Shown here piece after piece: positions 1-15,845 of a DNA stretch of 64,000 bases. This DNA is from Macrotrachela quadricornifera. Lineage: Eukaryota > Rotifera > Eurotatoria > Philodinida > Philodinidae. The stretch covers positions 58,718 through 122,717 of the forward strand of contig JAJEKB010018332.1 in NCBI GenBank assembly GCA_022393335.1, written 5' to 3'. Both the position numbers and the translations under genes were made by a program. The number at the start of each line of letters is the position of its first letter. Within the stretch, counting starts at the first letter, position 1. The notes beneath the pieces were generated by a model, which was not told where the DNA came from, ran no database searches, and saw nothing but the letters and a program-made list of their open reading frames with translations.

Positions 1-3000
1 TTAAAAAAAACAACACGCTCTATTAATTATCGATTGATTCTGGTAATCTTGGTAATTGTTTTTTTGTCAAATGATTCAGTATAACAGAGCCAGGTGATAG
101 AAGTTTCCATGTTTAATATTATTTACTCTTTTTATAAAATAATCAATCTTATCCTTCTTGCTGTTGAAGTAATTGTCCAGTGAGCGTTTGATAAATGCAT
201 CAGCGAGATGCAACGGGAGCATTCCAATGAAGCAGCACTTCATTATCTAACGAATCATGATGTAATGAACGGTTGCTATATGTTCTTTTAAAATTGACGC
301 TGCTGATTTACATATCGTTTCGTTTATAATTCTGAGAATCATTAATGAATGAAAGTAGAGAAAGTCATTGACACCATCGGATAAATCTGTACTTGTATAA
401 TATCTTTTAATAACACAGAAGCAAGAAGCTCATAGGTAGAGACACTACAGCTTGTGTTTTTTTCAAATGGAACAAAGTTATTTTTCGAAACATTCTCAGA
501 CTCAAAAATTTTCCAAAATTTCCCCCCACCACGCGGTGCCCCACAAGGGTAGATTCTGCACGTCTGCAGGACATAAGTCTTTTTGATGGCTTAATGCCTG
601 AGCTGAATTATACAACTGAAGTAGTATACAATTAAGGTTTTGAATATTCGAAAAAAATTTTAATTCTTTTCTTCACTCATACTGAAGTCTTAATTTATCA
701 CCTTTATAATGGATGATATAAAACGATACATTTATAATCTGTTTTATTATATATTTTTAGGATGCTGATAGACTTCAAAAGTACATTTTATCGTAAGTCG
801 AATGATATACCTTGCGTATTTGTTGGTCCAATCATTCACTATTTAACGCGAAGTAAATAAAATGTTGACGCAAAAACTTTAACTGAATATTAAAAATGAA
901 GTAAAATTCTTCAGTTTTATTTTAATTAAACCGCATTCCAAAGAGTAGTCTATCCCTACCTATAATATTTCACTATAATTATGCGGTCTTTCTAACCTAT
1001 AGTCTTTTTTTATTTTTATACAATCTCTATTTTTTTTCTTTGTGTTCCATGATATTATATGTTATCGTTATGTTGCGTTTGTTATTGCTCTCCCGTTATT
1101 CGTCTGCACTATTTTATTATAAATAACAAAAATATATACAATAAATTAACATGTCTTTCGCTCTGATCTTTCTCGATTTCTCTCCGTTGCTCTTGCTTAT
1201 GTCTTTGTAATAATAGTAAGGATACAACAGATTTATTGATCGACCGTTGGGATCATTGTATTTATTGCAACGAAGAAGTTTGTTATTATTATTTAACATG
1301 AATAAACCAATAATCATGATTGTGATGATTGGAATCAACAACAGAGATGTGATCCGGCATTATCCCACCGATTTTATAAAACTACATTTTGTCTTCCATG
1401 ATTGTTTTAAAAAGTTTGAATAATTTATAAAAATTTTTTACGAATTATTCTCCGTTTCGTCAATTATTTTTTAGTTAATGCCTGCAAAAGCCGTTGATGT
1501 TTCCCTATTCTAACCGCTTTGAAACATTTCTGATTATTGAAGAGATTGAACGTAAGACCTACTGAATTTATGCGATGAAAATAACGTTCATTATGCATAT
1601 ATTGTAATTTTTTAATTGTTCAATATATTAAAATTCTTCCTGCTTTAGTTTTTTCTTTGCTTTTGATATTTTTTTCTTTCGTGTCTTTTCTTTCTAAAAA
1701 TTAAACGAGACAATTAAAAAGGAAGCTACCTTTGTTAATAAAAAAAACTTGCTCTACTCAATAAAATAACATTACCTATCTTTGTAACATTCAAATATTC
1801 TATGTGTGACATTATAGTTTTTACCCTTTCATCATACCTGACTATTTAAATGAACGCCAGAATACATAGAAAGAATGTTCCACCAAAAGATACATTGTCG
1901 AAGGAGCGTTAAAAGTTTTTCTACTCATTTTCAAGATTCTTATATAATAGAGTACAATCATACCTACTTAATCGGATAATGTCGAAATCATCTAATAATT
2001 ATCATATATCAATAAATTATTATTGATAGTTTGAAGAGAAATCGCTTTCATCTTAATTAAAAGCATTTTCTAAATAGAGTAACAGATAATAAATAATCAA
2101 AGAACATAAAATTTAAAAAAGATACTTGATATTACTTTCTCAATTTGAGAATTTCGTGATACGCATTATAGATAAAAGCTTCTTTTTCCTGACGAATATT
2201 TGTCTCGTGGTAAAGGTTTGTGTGAGTTGTAAAGCTGATTATTAATGACTCTTTACACATATTATTCGTTGTAACTACATAGACCGTTTTGTATTGATGA
2301 TAAAGACGATTGAAAGATGTATATAATTAGAAAAGTTATTCAACATTCATTAAGAAGATGTTTCTCTATATATGCGTTATACATTTAAGCTGATGTTCCC
2401 TTCCACTGTAAAAGTGTTGCTCATCTAATCATATATTCCAATTAGACGAGGAACATTAGCTTATAATGAATGCCAAGTCGTTCTCTTTAAACTCTCACTA
2501 ATAACTATTTTATTCATCCCGATAAGTAACAGATTTTGGGACTTTCTAATTTCGCCGACATAGAGGTACACAAAAAAATAAAAGTACCTCAAAAATAACT
2601 CGAAAAATCTTTTCTGATGATTATTCTTCGCAACATTATACGAAATATTTTAATTTGTAACAGTCTATCTAAAATATCAGAGCCCTATTTTTAATGTATT
2701 TTCTCGCATACCTACCGATTTGAAAATTTTAGGGGGTGCGTATATAAGCACAAGATATTTTATCAAGTTTACTACTCTATCTATTTTGATTAATATGATT
2801 TAACACTGAATCACTGTCTATTGTTGCTATCACTTACTCAGTCTCATATTTAATATGCGACAGCCACTGTAGCCATAAAATTAACACTCAGTTTTATCGT
2901 AAATTATAAATTAATAATATGAAAACTAAGACACTATACGGGTTACTACAAGACGAATAAAGAACACCAATAGAATAAAGAGAAGTCAATAGATAGAGAT

Positions 3001-6000
3001 AAAAAGAATCAACATAGAGGATAATGAAATGTCGACTATGATTGGAAAATCATTACCTATGGACGGATAAAACACAATGCGAAATATCACATGACTTCAA
3101 TAATTTTAAATTGAATAAAAGATCAACCCGTTAGGCAAATTCCTTTACATGAATATTTTACAAGATATGTTTTTTATATAAAATGCTTCTCAATATATGT
3201 CTTTTACAGGTGGATTTCAAGCTAAGGATTCTATGACAGTAAAAAAAATAAGCAATGTTGTGTAATTATAATGGTAAGCTATGATAATCGATGAACAAGG
3301 ACTACAAAGAAATCTATTTCGTTGAAAACGACCAAAACTTATATTTCACAAATCATTCTTCTTGTTTTTATACTTTCGCAAATATCAGCGTGAAACAATA
3401 ATATACGCCATAAATCACCATAACAAGTAGCAATACTGGCAAGATTCTACTATTACTCTTTTCTCCCATAAAGATAGTTTAGTCTGACAGATAGCACTAG
3501 AAAGTAATACAGAACGTCATTTAAATGATGTATTTATCATTTTGACATGGAAAAAGTTTTGAGTTTATTTGTATGAAACAACTAATATCATTTCATTAAT
3601 TTGATTACCACTTACTGTTCATAGACGACAACTGACATGAATATCTATCATAGTCAATGTTACAGGAGAAAACAGAAAAATTGAAGACAGATAATAAATC
3701 ATCGCATATATTTGAAACCTGCACTTTGTATATTTCATCTTCTGCTATAGTCAATATCATTGCATAACAAGACATATATTGAAAACCCTGAAAGATTTAC
3801 AAATAGCAAGAGGTGTTCTTAAAAAAAACTTTCATCTTTAATAAGACTGCTCTTGTCATGTCTCATCTGATTCTCAGAGATAGCAGTAAATCAACATCAT
3901 TTCTACGCAACTGATTACTTTTATAGCATTCATATCACATGCTTTCACTTATAAAAGTAATTTATTGAATAACTTGAAAATAAAAAAAATATGTATATTC
4001 TTTAATCAATTCAAGAAAATAACCTTTCATTGCACAGTCAGAGTGCCTCACTTTTCGCTCTTTTCTGCTGGAAAAAATTGAAAAAATTTTCCGAGTATGG
4101 GGGAATAGCTTCACACTCCTTTCCTCCTACATTCACCACTCTTTCATTATTGAAAATTTTCCATATAGTTCAAATCGATGAAATGCTTTCGATAAACCGT
4201 TGGTACTCCAACAGTAGTGATTTAAAACTGGAGATATATTGGCAATAAACTTGCAACGGTATTATGTTTTACTGGTAAGATCAGAATTCGATTCTAGTCT
4301 ACTGCATGGCTTTAAAGTCACGATTGTGTTTCAACGAGTGATCAACGTTGTCGAGATAAACATTATTTATCACCGTACTCGTATAAGTTTCCACTGACAT
4401 CGATATAAATAGGAAAAAAGTGAGTCATTTTTTATAAAATAGTGCTTCCGGTTAAAGTTTGTTACTATTTATCTATGAACGTATGATATTGGATCTATAA
4501 AACTTTCTTAGCGTTTAATCCATCTTTACTCGTTAAAAAATCGGTGGTGGTCTAAGTAAATGTATGACATGAGCCGCTCTTGTCATGTTTATTTATTCAT
4601 GTCGTAATCTATAATGTGTGAATCGCCTATATCATTTCAGTCTTCGTTATAAAACTCACTTATTTTCAAACTTATTCGATATATTCGTCAGATACGTAAT
4701 TATGTAATATCATTTCAGATAACATTTCGACCGTGATGAGAATTAATTGTGACACTCAACATTCTTACGATAGTTGATTTATCTTCTACTGTCTTTACCT
4801 TCATATCATATGCAATCGATCAACCAAAATATTATAGTCGTGTTTCTCCAATATAGACTTTTATTATGATTGTATTTTTGAAATTTTCTCAATCAATTAT
4901 AAATACTTCATTGAGATTTATGCGTATGTGTTAGAGTGTTATTTTGCGAACGATTATAAAGATATGTGGAACTTAATAATGTTTGTTTTTGTATGATTAA
5001 TGAAAAGAATTGTTTATCGCAAAACTTAGTATGAATGAAGTTTTAAAATTCTCCTGTGCATCATACTTTTAATATACTTACAATACGTCATATATTATAA
5101 TCATTTCTAATGTTTTACTCTTTGAATACTTAAAACTGAGAAACAATTAATCTAATATAACCTTTATTAACATTGATTATACTTGCAGAAAAAAAAGATT
5201 TGTCTTAATATTGATGAAAGAACTTAATTCTCAAAACGTCTTGAAAAAAACAAAACAATTAATGTAGTTGCAGCGAGAATAAATAATAATAATGAACATG
5301 TAGTGTTAAAGATAAAGTTTCTTGGTATACTCTTGATGATTTGCTGTATCATAATAAGAAGTAGATGCTAAGTACAGTGTATTACCATATATGTAGAGAA
5401 ACAATTGATTAACGACTTCTTAATTCTAATTATACTACTGACTTTTCCTTTTATGAAACTGAAAAGATAAAAATATTCATTCAATGTTATGAAAAAATAA
5501 AGCATTCTGTTAATACGTGTTCAGAATACTTTCTACACTTTATACGTGATAAAAATAACTACTCACGTGGTAAAACGAGCAATGATTGTTCTTTATTTTT
5601 GTCGATTTACTCCCTATTCTATTCCTACCTGTACTAATCAAATTTGCTTGAGATGAATAATCTAGATCAAGTAGAAGAAATAAGTTTTAAACAAATGAAA
5701 AGCTGAAATGAAATTATTTCCTCTAATTTATTTTATTTTTCATATAAATCTGAATCAGGTATTGTTTAAACGTTTATTATTATTATTATCATCAATTGCG
5801 AACTGATGTTTAACTACGATGTAATAATCGTTTTACCATTTATTTCATCACTTATGCCTACATACACTGTTTCACGTGTATAACCACTAATGTGAAATTC
5901 TCATCATTTATTGACACTTTAGAGCATATTCTTTTCCAGCAAATCAAGTCCAACTTCTGAAAAAAAAGGAATCTATAGATAATCTTGCCAAAAGATAGAA

Positions 6001-6849
6001 TGACCATATCTGATGGTTAGATATATGTAATCATATCTATACACATTTCGTTGAGATTCTATTTTAAATAACTAACGTTTATTTTGATACAGTGACAATT
6101 TTAAGATTTCAATGGAAAAGGAGTATGACAATCATGATGAGAAGACATTTCTTGAGATAAGATAAGATAAGATAAGATTGTTTGCATTGACTTTTATCGA
6201 GAAAATTTCCGAAGGAAAAGTCGAGCACTTGTCACCATCATCCACTAACAGCTTGAAGCGTTGACTAGTTATGATCTCCATACCTTCTGATAGGTAAACT
6301 TGATACAAATTCTCTTCCCTGATCGTTTCATTTCTACCTAATGATATGGTATATGCTTGATTCTAGCTAAAATAAAACCTTTTGTAGGCAGGAATTTCAT
6401 GTTTGTTGTCTTCTTCTACTATAATCGTATAAATTTTCTATGATTATCCAATAAAAAAAAATCATTTTGGTATTTAATAATATATTATGCCGTTTTGTTT
6501 CTGATATATCGTTTTTCTTTTGAAGTATCATATTGTCACAAAACAGTTCAGTTTAAAGTAAAAACAACAACGATATAACAATAAGAATAAACAAGAAAGG
6601 GAGAAAACATTCAAATAAGAAGAAATGTATCAACTAGAAACTACGATACACAATCGTCATCATCTCAAAACACAAAAATAATCGGAAGTTTCTTCCCTTT
6701 CTCATTCCATCGTTTAAAAAAAAAACAAAAGTAAAGCAGAAAAAGAATCTCTGTGTCACTCACTAAGGTAACACATAAATACAAACACGACATATATAAG
6801 ACAAAGAAAAAGAAAACGAATGTACCAACAAATGTTAAAAGATTTTATC
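1..6849. other. Gene-poor AT-rich region
   Basis: I find no supportable gene here. Open frames are short, AT-rich and lack start context or splice partners. A minus-strand stretch at about 23-243 has locally better codon-like composition, with alternating open frames ending in a stop at 23-25, and might be the decayed 3' end of a gene leaving the window to the left, but I do not recognise it. Positions 510-590 are locally GC-richer without further structure. A short GATAA repeat lies at 6156-6179. Confidence 0.6.
6156..6179. repeat. (GATAA)n short tandem repeat
   Basis: Four full GATAA units plus a partial GATT. It is a microsatellite. GATA motifs can bind GATA-type factors, but nothing around it points to a regulated gene. 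Confidence 0.8.
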
Positions 6850-8527
<1,678 letters not shown>

Positions 8528-9692
8528 ATTAATAAAATTTTTTGGTGGATTCTAATAGGTGTCGAAAATATAGCTAAGAAAAATCAACTGTTAGTCGTTC
8601 GTTCTATTCTATACACATATGAATATTCTCCTTCCAATAAATACCTTATAGAAACCAATGCAACGTTGCAATTAAATTAGAAACCATAATGGCTACTGTC
8701 ACGTCACAATGCATTAATGACTTGTAACGAGAACATTCGATAAAAGATGTCGTACATTGATAAAGAAGAAGAAATTCTATCACATATTTATTTAAAGAAA
8801 GTAAAAGATAACAGAGTCAATTTTGATATGATACAACAAATAAAAAACTGATATTGATGAAGGAATATTCTAAAATATTAAATCATTTTAGTAATCAATT
8901 TTTTTATATTTACACTATATAATTAATCATTCATATCTTAAAACTAATTACATATTCAGATTCTTCATGAAAAATTCTGTTAGAATCTTTACGAATTTGA
9001 TAGATTTCAAGAATTTCTATACGATTAACATACTCAATATCTAACTCACTAGAGAATAAGAGAGTATATTGAAAATTCAATTACGAATCTGAACTAAACT
9101 CAATTAATAATCCAATTCGCTCGAAATCTTTTCAACTTTCTTATTATTGCTCAGTTTGGCTGAGTGACATTACTGTCAGACTCGTGAGTCAGATTTTGCC
9201 TGGACGCCTCATCGGTGTACCTTCGATGACCAAGCCAATGATCTTCGCGCCACAATGCTAATTGACTACTCAACTGCTTATCGACTATGATTTTCTCTAA
9301 CTAGATGTAAAACGCGAAAAGAGATGGGAAACCAGGAATTAGTGTTTAGTTTCTGTAATCGTGCAAAAATTAAATAAAACTAAAAGCATTATTCAAATAA
9401 TCCATCATCATCTAATCTTCAACCTATTGAAAATTATTATCTGTCAGAAACTTCATCACCACCAACAATATGATTACAAAATCATGCTGAACAATATTGA
9501 ATAAATTATTCTTAAAATATGTATTAAATCTATTTCGAATATACTTTCTTTCTATAAATAAATTGTTGATCATTATCTCTGAAATGTATGTGAAGAGTGT
9601 TTCATAATCTTGAGATTTTATCTCCCTAATCAATTCTTCTGCTCTCTTTTGGTGAATTTCAAATAACAAAAAAAAAATAGATGAATAAAATT
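8528..9692. other. Intergenic region between Sec61-alpha and the Ntn hydrolase
   Basis: No gene supported. An 81-codon minus-strand frame at 9424-9669 starts only at TTG and resembles no family I know. Positions 9170-9290 are GC-richer than the surroundings and may be an old repeat fragment. The 5' flank of Sec61-alpha holds an AG-ending pyrimidine-poor tract about 40 bases before the ATG but no clear promoter motif. Confidence 0.5.
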
Positions 9693-11109
9693 TTATTTCA
9701 AATCATCTATTTTCGGTGCAGGTTCAGCAAATAATTTAGCCATATCAAGTCGAGTATGAACTCGATTAAAAGCTTCAATTGGTCCTTGTGGATCATCAGG
9801 TGCACTATATGCAATATAAGCTGCATTTTCATTATAATCAAGAACTAAATTTAATGTATTGCCTGTTTCTAATAAACTAGTTATATTTCGAATAATAGTT
9901 ACTGCATCAAGATGACCATAATGATTAACTAATAAACTACCTAAACATGTATGATTTGATGGTTGTGGATGTGGATCCCAATAGACAACATCTTCTAATA
10001 TTGGATGTTGTGGTGTATTATACATATCTTTCCATGAATAAACATTTAATTCTTTTGCACTATATTCAATACCAAGAAATCCAATATTATCATCATTTTT
10101 AATTGAGGTATTTCTATGATATTCTCCAAGACCAAGGTGAATTGAACAAGTTCGATGTGCATTAACAAGCATAGTTAATGCTGTATCAATAGAATTTGAA
10201 AATTGTACAACATCTCGAAGAACATATGTCCATGGATTACCAAAACGTGATGTTATATCTTGTTCTGTAGTAATCCAAACTTTTTGTCCTAAACCAACAG
10301 AAACTTCATTATAAGCTCCAAGTGATCCAATAAGACCAGAATAACCAAAACTAGCAAAAGCATACGATGTTGTATATTGTCGTTTATAATAATCATGAAA
10401 ATGATTAGCATAACCTGGATAAGATGCATTTGGATGATAGATAGTAACTGTTGCATATTTAGCAATTGGAGCTTTTTCATCCCAATCTAATGAACGAAGA
10501 TGAAGTAATGTTGATGATATAGTTGATCCACCCCAAGCTCCTAATACAGTACATGCAGCTTTAATTAATTCTGGAAGTAAATTAAGTCGACGAACATCTT
10601 TATATGATATACCACTACCATCAGCAAGACCTTGAAGTTCTTCATTATACCAAGGTGGGGTATATTTACTAGTGATATCATAATTAAGATCAAGAGCACC
10701 ACGTAGACCTAAATCAGCAATCCATTTTGCAACAAACTATTCAAATGAAATATCAATATTATTAAATATATAATTTAGTATTTATTCTTACTGGTGGTAA
10801 TGGTTTTATTACATCTTCTATTTTAGCATCCAAATAAGCAAAATATTCTGGAACAAGTTCCTTTAAATCTTCACTCATTAATTTCCCAAATGCATAACCC
10901 ATATCATATGGTGTATTACCATAGACATGAACAATATTTATTTTATCATAACCTTGTCCAACAATAAAACGTTTTCCATTTATTACCGAACTAACAAAAC
11001 GTGGTTCTTCACGTAAAATTTCATTTGTATTTAATTTACCTTTACAACTAGGATCAACTAAATAAACTGGATAAATTAGTGCAAAAAAATAGATTAATAA
11101 AAGGTGCAT
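9693..11109 (-). CDS. Secreted C45 / acid-ceramidase-like Ntn hydrolase
   Basis: Two exons, 10792-11109 and 9693-10736, joined in phase 0 across a 55-base intron, giving 453 residues. The second exon stays open for 348 codons. Residues 1-20 (MHLLLIYFFALIYPVYLVDP) look like a signal peptide, so the enzyme should enter the secretory or lysosomal route. The likely nucleophile is Cys168 in AACTVLGAWGGSTISS. It is followed by LHLRSLDWDEKAP, which corresponds to the conserved Arg/Asn-x-Leu-Asp-Trp element of linear-amide C-N hydrolases (peptidase C45, the acyl-CoA:6-aminopenicillanate acyltransferase fold; Dictyostelium dcd1 proteins and acid ceramidase are relatives). Known members cut themselves just before this Cys, and the 167-residue upstream part fits a pro-segment. 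The substrate is unknown; a lipid or peptide amide is likely. The 3' end faces Sec61-alpha. Confidence 0.75.
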
Positions 11110-11374
11110 ATTTTTTATTATTAGGATAATAATAAAACAAAAGATTATAATAGAATAGATATTCTAACAGATGGTTTATTCTCAAGATTATATCTTGATT
11201 AATATATTCTTATCTAATTTTTTTTTAAATTCAATATTCTAAATAAATAAAAGACAAATACAACTAATAATTATCTTTCTTAAATATAAAAACCGGGCTA
11301 ACTAAACCAAAGCGTATACGAATAAGAAGAAAAAAAACGAAGAATATAATCCTATTAAAATTTTTTGCACAATA

Positions 11375-14300
11375 TTAATGTGTTGTTGACATTAAATGAT
11401 CAATAACACTATGAGGAAGTACATCACGTGCTGCTTTTATAACAGCTTCTCTTGTAATAAGACTTGGTTGAGATTGCCAAAAATTATTTTTTGATATTGT
11501 CGATTGATAATTATGTAAATTTTGTTTTCCTAATGGATATGTATTATTACCAATTTTTGATAGAATTGTATTTGACCATCGACCAGAATCAATTAATGAT
11601 TCATTTGATTTTCTTTCAAATGATATATTTCGTATAACTGGACTAATATGATTATTATTAGATAATTCTTTAAAATCAATTGGTGTAGTTTTAACATGTT
11701 TTTCTCCATTAATATTATTTATTGGAAGAAATGAAATATTTTTAAGCTCATTTAATGTTTGTTTCATTTGTATAACATCACTATCTGTATCACTTAATGC
11801 TTCATCATCATCATCATCACCTCGAAAAGTACTTTTATTATTACTAAATGTTTGTTCCATATTTGAATTATCATTATCAGTATGATTAAATGAAGATTTA
11901 CGAGTAAGTGATGTTTGCATTTGTCGACTACTATCATCAATTGCCTTTAATTCTGCTTCAACATCTTCTAATTTTCGTTCTAATGATGATTTATCACCAC
12001 GTAATTGATCCATTGTACGTTGTAAAGTCGAACAATAATCATATTTCTATAAAGAAATATAAATATACATAAAAAACTAAATTATATTTCAATAGATAAT
12101 GATGAATTGCTTTATTAAAAGCAATCACTGAAGTTTATTAATTCATAAAATTTTATTCAAAACGAGATTGTTTTACGAATATTGATGAGTAGAATCAAAC
12201 GCTTTAACTTGTAAATTGTTTAGTACAATGCAAAGATACAATTGAATAAAAAAATTATTATTGTATTCAAATTTTCATTGTTTTGATTATGTGAATTTAT
12301 TACTAGTTGAATTGAAATTATCTCGTTTAATATATGCTTTTGCTCCAGACATGTCTATCGCGGCCAAAATCAAAACAGGCTTCCGTATCACTGCTGTGAC
12401 TCGACGAACTGTAGGGAAGAGCTAGCGCACCGCGCACAGTGAGGAGTCATGGGAACATATACGAAAATATTCTTTTCCAGAATCTAACCGTTTGTGCAGG
12501 TACATACATATACGATCAATCATTTCCGAAAATAGCGGTTCTGAAAGTTTTACGGAGTGCAAGAAAAGAGCCTATCAAGACTTGGGCCCAGAAGTCAGTA
12601 TAAATAAAGAAAGTCAATCCGCTCAGCAATATGAAACAATATTGCACAAGCAAACAATATCACAAAAGCTTCCTCATAGGTGAGCCTTATGTTAAAAAAA
12701 CTGATCCAAAATGAATTTATAATAGAGTAGAAAACAAAGGATCTCGAACCCGAAAACCTATTTGAAAACATACCGCTCTGTATATTGTAAACCCTACAAA
12801 CAGATAACGTCCGATCAAGCGCGTATTTTTACTACATATTCTTGGATATATATCCTAACTATGGTAGTAGCGCCAGCTCATGAAATCTTTCCTAGGCTGT
12901 TTTAGATGGTGCCCAAAAATTCGAGGTCTCTGGCTGTAAATTCGGTTTTAGGCGCCCGTGTTAAGTGTTGAAGGAAAACCAAGGTGATATTTTGGATCAA
13001 CTCATCGAGCTGCATCGAATCATATATATATAATAGTTTTAAAGAAATTTTTGACCCATTTTTACAGTAAATTCAGTCCCGGAACTCTGCCGTTTCGAAC
13101 TTTCTAAACCCTACGGAGGGGTAACGTCTGATCGAGCTGAAATTTTTGCCAGATACTCCTACATATGTACTCTAATATTCGTAGTAGCGCCAACTCTTGA
13201 AATTGTTTCTAGGCTATTCTGCAAGTTCGCCAAAATCCCGAGTTTTTGACCGAAAAATCCAGTTTTGAACATTCATATTACACTTTGAAGAAAAACTAAA
13301 GTATTGATAATTTTTCCCAGAAATTCTCATTTGATAGAGATGAACTTTTCCGGATAAGTCGAATATCTATCGGTGATATAAAAATTGGAAGAATATAGTC
13401 TTCCATTTATTTTGAGTAGGAAGATAAATAATAATTTTTAAACAACTATAGCATTAATAAATATACCTCTTTTAATCGTTTTTCTAATCCATCTTTTTCA
13501 ACTTTGATTTGTTCATAACGTCGTGTTAAATTTTCAATTTCACTTTTATATCGATTTTCCACATTACGTAATTTCTAAATATTATAAATATAAAATAATT
13601 TTCTATTTAAAAAAAAAGAATTAAACCTCTTCGAATTCATGTTTAGCTTGCAATAAAAGTATTTGTATATTTGTATTATTTTGTTGTTCAAGATTCACAT
13701 CAGATAACATATCAGCTCTTAAATAAATTAAATTATTTTAAATAAATAAAGAAATTATTTCTATACCTTAATTTATTTATTAATTCTTGTTTTTGTTTTT
13801 CAATAGATTGTTTTATATTATTTAATTCATTATGTTGATGATTTTCTAATGATTTTTTTTCACGTGATAATTTTTCACGAATATTTTTTTGAATTACTCT
13901 ATTAAAAAAAATGAAAATATTTTTAAAAAATCTTCGAAATTTTTTTTACGTTAAATCAGCTTCCATTTTATCACGTAATATACGTTCTTCTTGTTCTCTT
14001 GCTAAATGTAATTCTGCTTTTAATTTTTCAATATAAATTCTATTATCTTCAAGTAATTGTAATTTTTCATCATCGGCAGATCTTAATTAAAATTATAACA
14101 AAAAAAAGGTTTTTTAAATAAAAGAACAAGATTTTCTATACTGTTCAAGTCGTTTTTGAAATTTAGTAATATCAATATCTTCACGTGGTGTAATTAATAT
14201 ATTCTCCTTGAAAAAAGAAAAGAAGAATAATTATTTAATAAAATAATCTTCTGATTTACATTAATAGAAGATTTATTTATATTTAAACGATGTTCAGCAG

Positions 14301-15845
14301 CTTGCGCAACTAAATTAACAATTTTGATTCGTTCATTATCATCTGTAGACATTGGACTAGCTGCCATAATAATTTCTGGTGATTTATTTTCTTCAATTCC
14401 AATACGTTCAGATAATTGACGATCAATATCTAACAATAAATTCATGTTTTTTTTCTTTCCATTCAATATGTAGAGAATTTTGACAAGGAAAAGAATTAAC
14501 TATTTACCTAACAAGTTTCAAACAAATATAAAAGTCTATTGACTCGAGAAAAGTTAACTAAACTAGTTTACATCTGAATATAATCAACAAGTAACGCTCG
14601 TCTGAAGACTCGCTCAGCTCTTTCTCGTAGAAATCATGGTTTGTAAATTACCGTCAAGCTATTCATTTATAAAATTTTAAAAAATCGAAGTCAGATTCAA
14701 GTTCCTGGACATTAACAGCCGTTGACCAAACTTCATAAAAAACAAATGATTTTTGTTAAAAATTTGTTGTTTGTTTAAAAAATTGATCGTCAAAAAATTT
14801 TTATGCAACTGACTTCAGATTTGAATTTCTCGTCCTTGATTACCATTCGGTCAAACCTTATAAAAAAAATTTTTTTTGTAAAAAAATGAATTCTCAAAAA
14901 AATTTTAAAAAACTAACATCAGATTCGAATTCCTCGACCCTGATTAGGTTTTGTAGGAAATATGAATAAAATGTTTTTTTGACCTTTTGCGGACATGCAA
15001 GCAAGCAAACAATTTATGTTTCTAAGACTCTTCTCTACGAGAAAGAGAATAAATGCAAGAAAATAGTAAATTATTTACCGAAATCACGATCTTTTTCAAA
15101 ATCATCACTACTATGTGCATTTTCATTGTCCCTAATAATTAATTCATCATCAGGATCACTGTTAATATATTGTGAATCTAATAAAAAATCAATTTAAAAA
15201 TATTTTATTTTAGTTTTTTTTTCTTTTATATTTACCACATTGATTATCAATTGTTTCATTTTTAGTACTTAAAGGGAGATTATATGGATTTTTTTCGCTT
15301 GATAAATCACTTATACTTAATGTATTTTTTCCTGTTTAATTAAATATATATTTAATTCTTTTAAATATATATATATTTCGAAATATACCTTTTGAATTTG
15401 TATCAGGTATTATTGTTGATGAAAGTTTTTTTTCTCTAATTAAGTTTTTTGTATATCAATATAATAAAATATTTAAAAATTGTAAACCTACCGTTCTCGA
15501 ATAACACGTGTTTTATAAATTTCATCACATGGATGATCCCATGATGATTTTCCAGTATCAAAATTAAAATAATACAATTCTCCATTTTGTTCTTGACATG
15601 GTTTCCAACCTTTTGGTAATGGTTTCATAAGACCTTCTCTAGCTAACCAAAGAAGATCAATTTCCTAATGAAATTATCTTTATTTTATAATTCATATTCT
15701 TATATTTATTTACTTTATCGGGATCAATTCCGATATATGAAGCATATTCATGAATTTCTTCTTGAGTTGGTTCATAATTTTCATCAACATGTTCTTGTAA
15801 AATTGTTTGATTATTTATTTTATATTCTGAATATGTCTTCAACAT
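11375..15845 (-). CDS. CEP164: CEP164-like distal appendage protein (WW domain, coiled coil)
   Basis: Multi-exon gene. Exons I can place: 15714-15845, 15492-15664, 15389-15435, 15236-15331, 15079-15177, one starting near 14445-14500 and ending at 14260, then 14142-14206, 13950-14081, 13767-13898, 13627-13717, 13467-13574 and 11375-12046. The N-terminus ([20 protein letters not shown]) followed by [20 protein letters not shown] and a WW-type segment with [18 protein letters not shown] matches human CEP164 closely. The middle exons are a long charged coiled coil with many [14 protein letters not shown] heptads. The last exon adds a Ser/Asn-rich tail. CEP164 sits on mother-centriole distal appendages and recruits TTBK2 to start ciliogenesis, which suits a ciliated animal. 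The phase between 15079 and the next exon does not match, so a small exon in that repeat-filled intron is probably missed. Confidence 0.85.
12170..13450. repeat. Degenerate tandem repeat insertion in a CEP164 intron
   Basis: The intron 12047-13466 is about 1.4 kb, far above the usual 60 bases here. It holds two diverged copies of a unit of roughly 318 bases. Both have AAACCCTAC-(6 bases)-TAACGTC (near 12788 and 13106), a following GATC(A/G)AGC block, TAGTAGCGCCA, and a TTCCTAGGCTGTT/TTTCTAGGCTATT segment. A GC-rich block at 12355-12450 precedes them. No ORF is supported. It is probably old transposon-derived DNA. Confidence 0.6.
14590..15062. repeat. Repeat insertion with inverted ends in a CEP164 intron
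   Basis: CTCTTTCTCGTAGA at about 14619 has its inverse, TCTACGAGAAAGAG, near 15035. Between them lie three diverged direct units of about 100-120 bases, each reading roughly AGATTnnAATTnCTnG followed by a GATTA/ATTA segment (near 14690, 14815 and 14920) and a run of A/T. It looks like a MITE or composite repeat that landed in the intron. It may hide a short CEP164 exon. Confidence 0.5.

Noticed and set aside
1117..1341. 74-codon minus-strand frame with a hydrophobic start
   Set aside because: It begins at TTG, has no ATG at the right place or acceptor just upstream, and resembles no family; could be chance in AT-rich DNA.
4030..4248. 72-codon plus-strand frame
   Set aside because: No start context, splice partner or recognisable motif.
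9424..9669. 81-codon minus-strand frame between Sec61-alpha and the Ntn hydrolase
   Set aside because: Starts only at TTG, no domain, no conserved neighbour relation.
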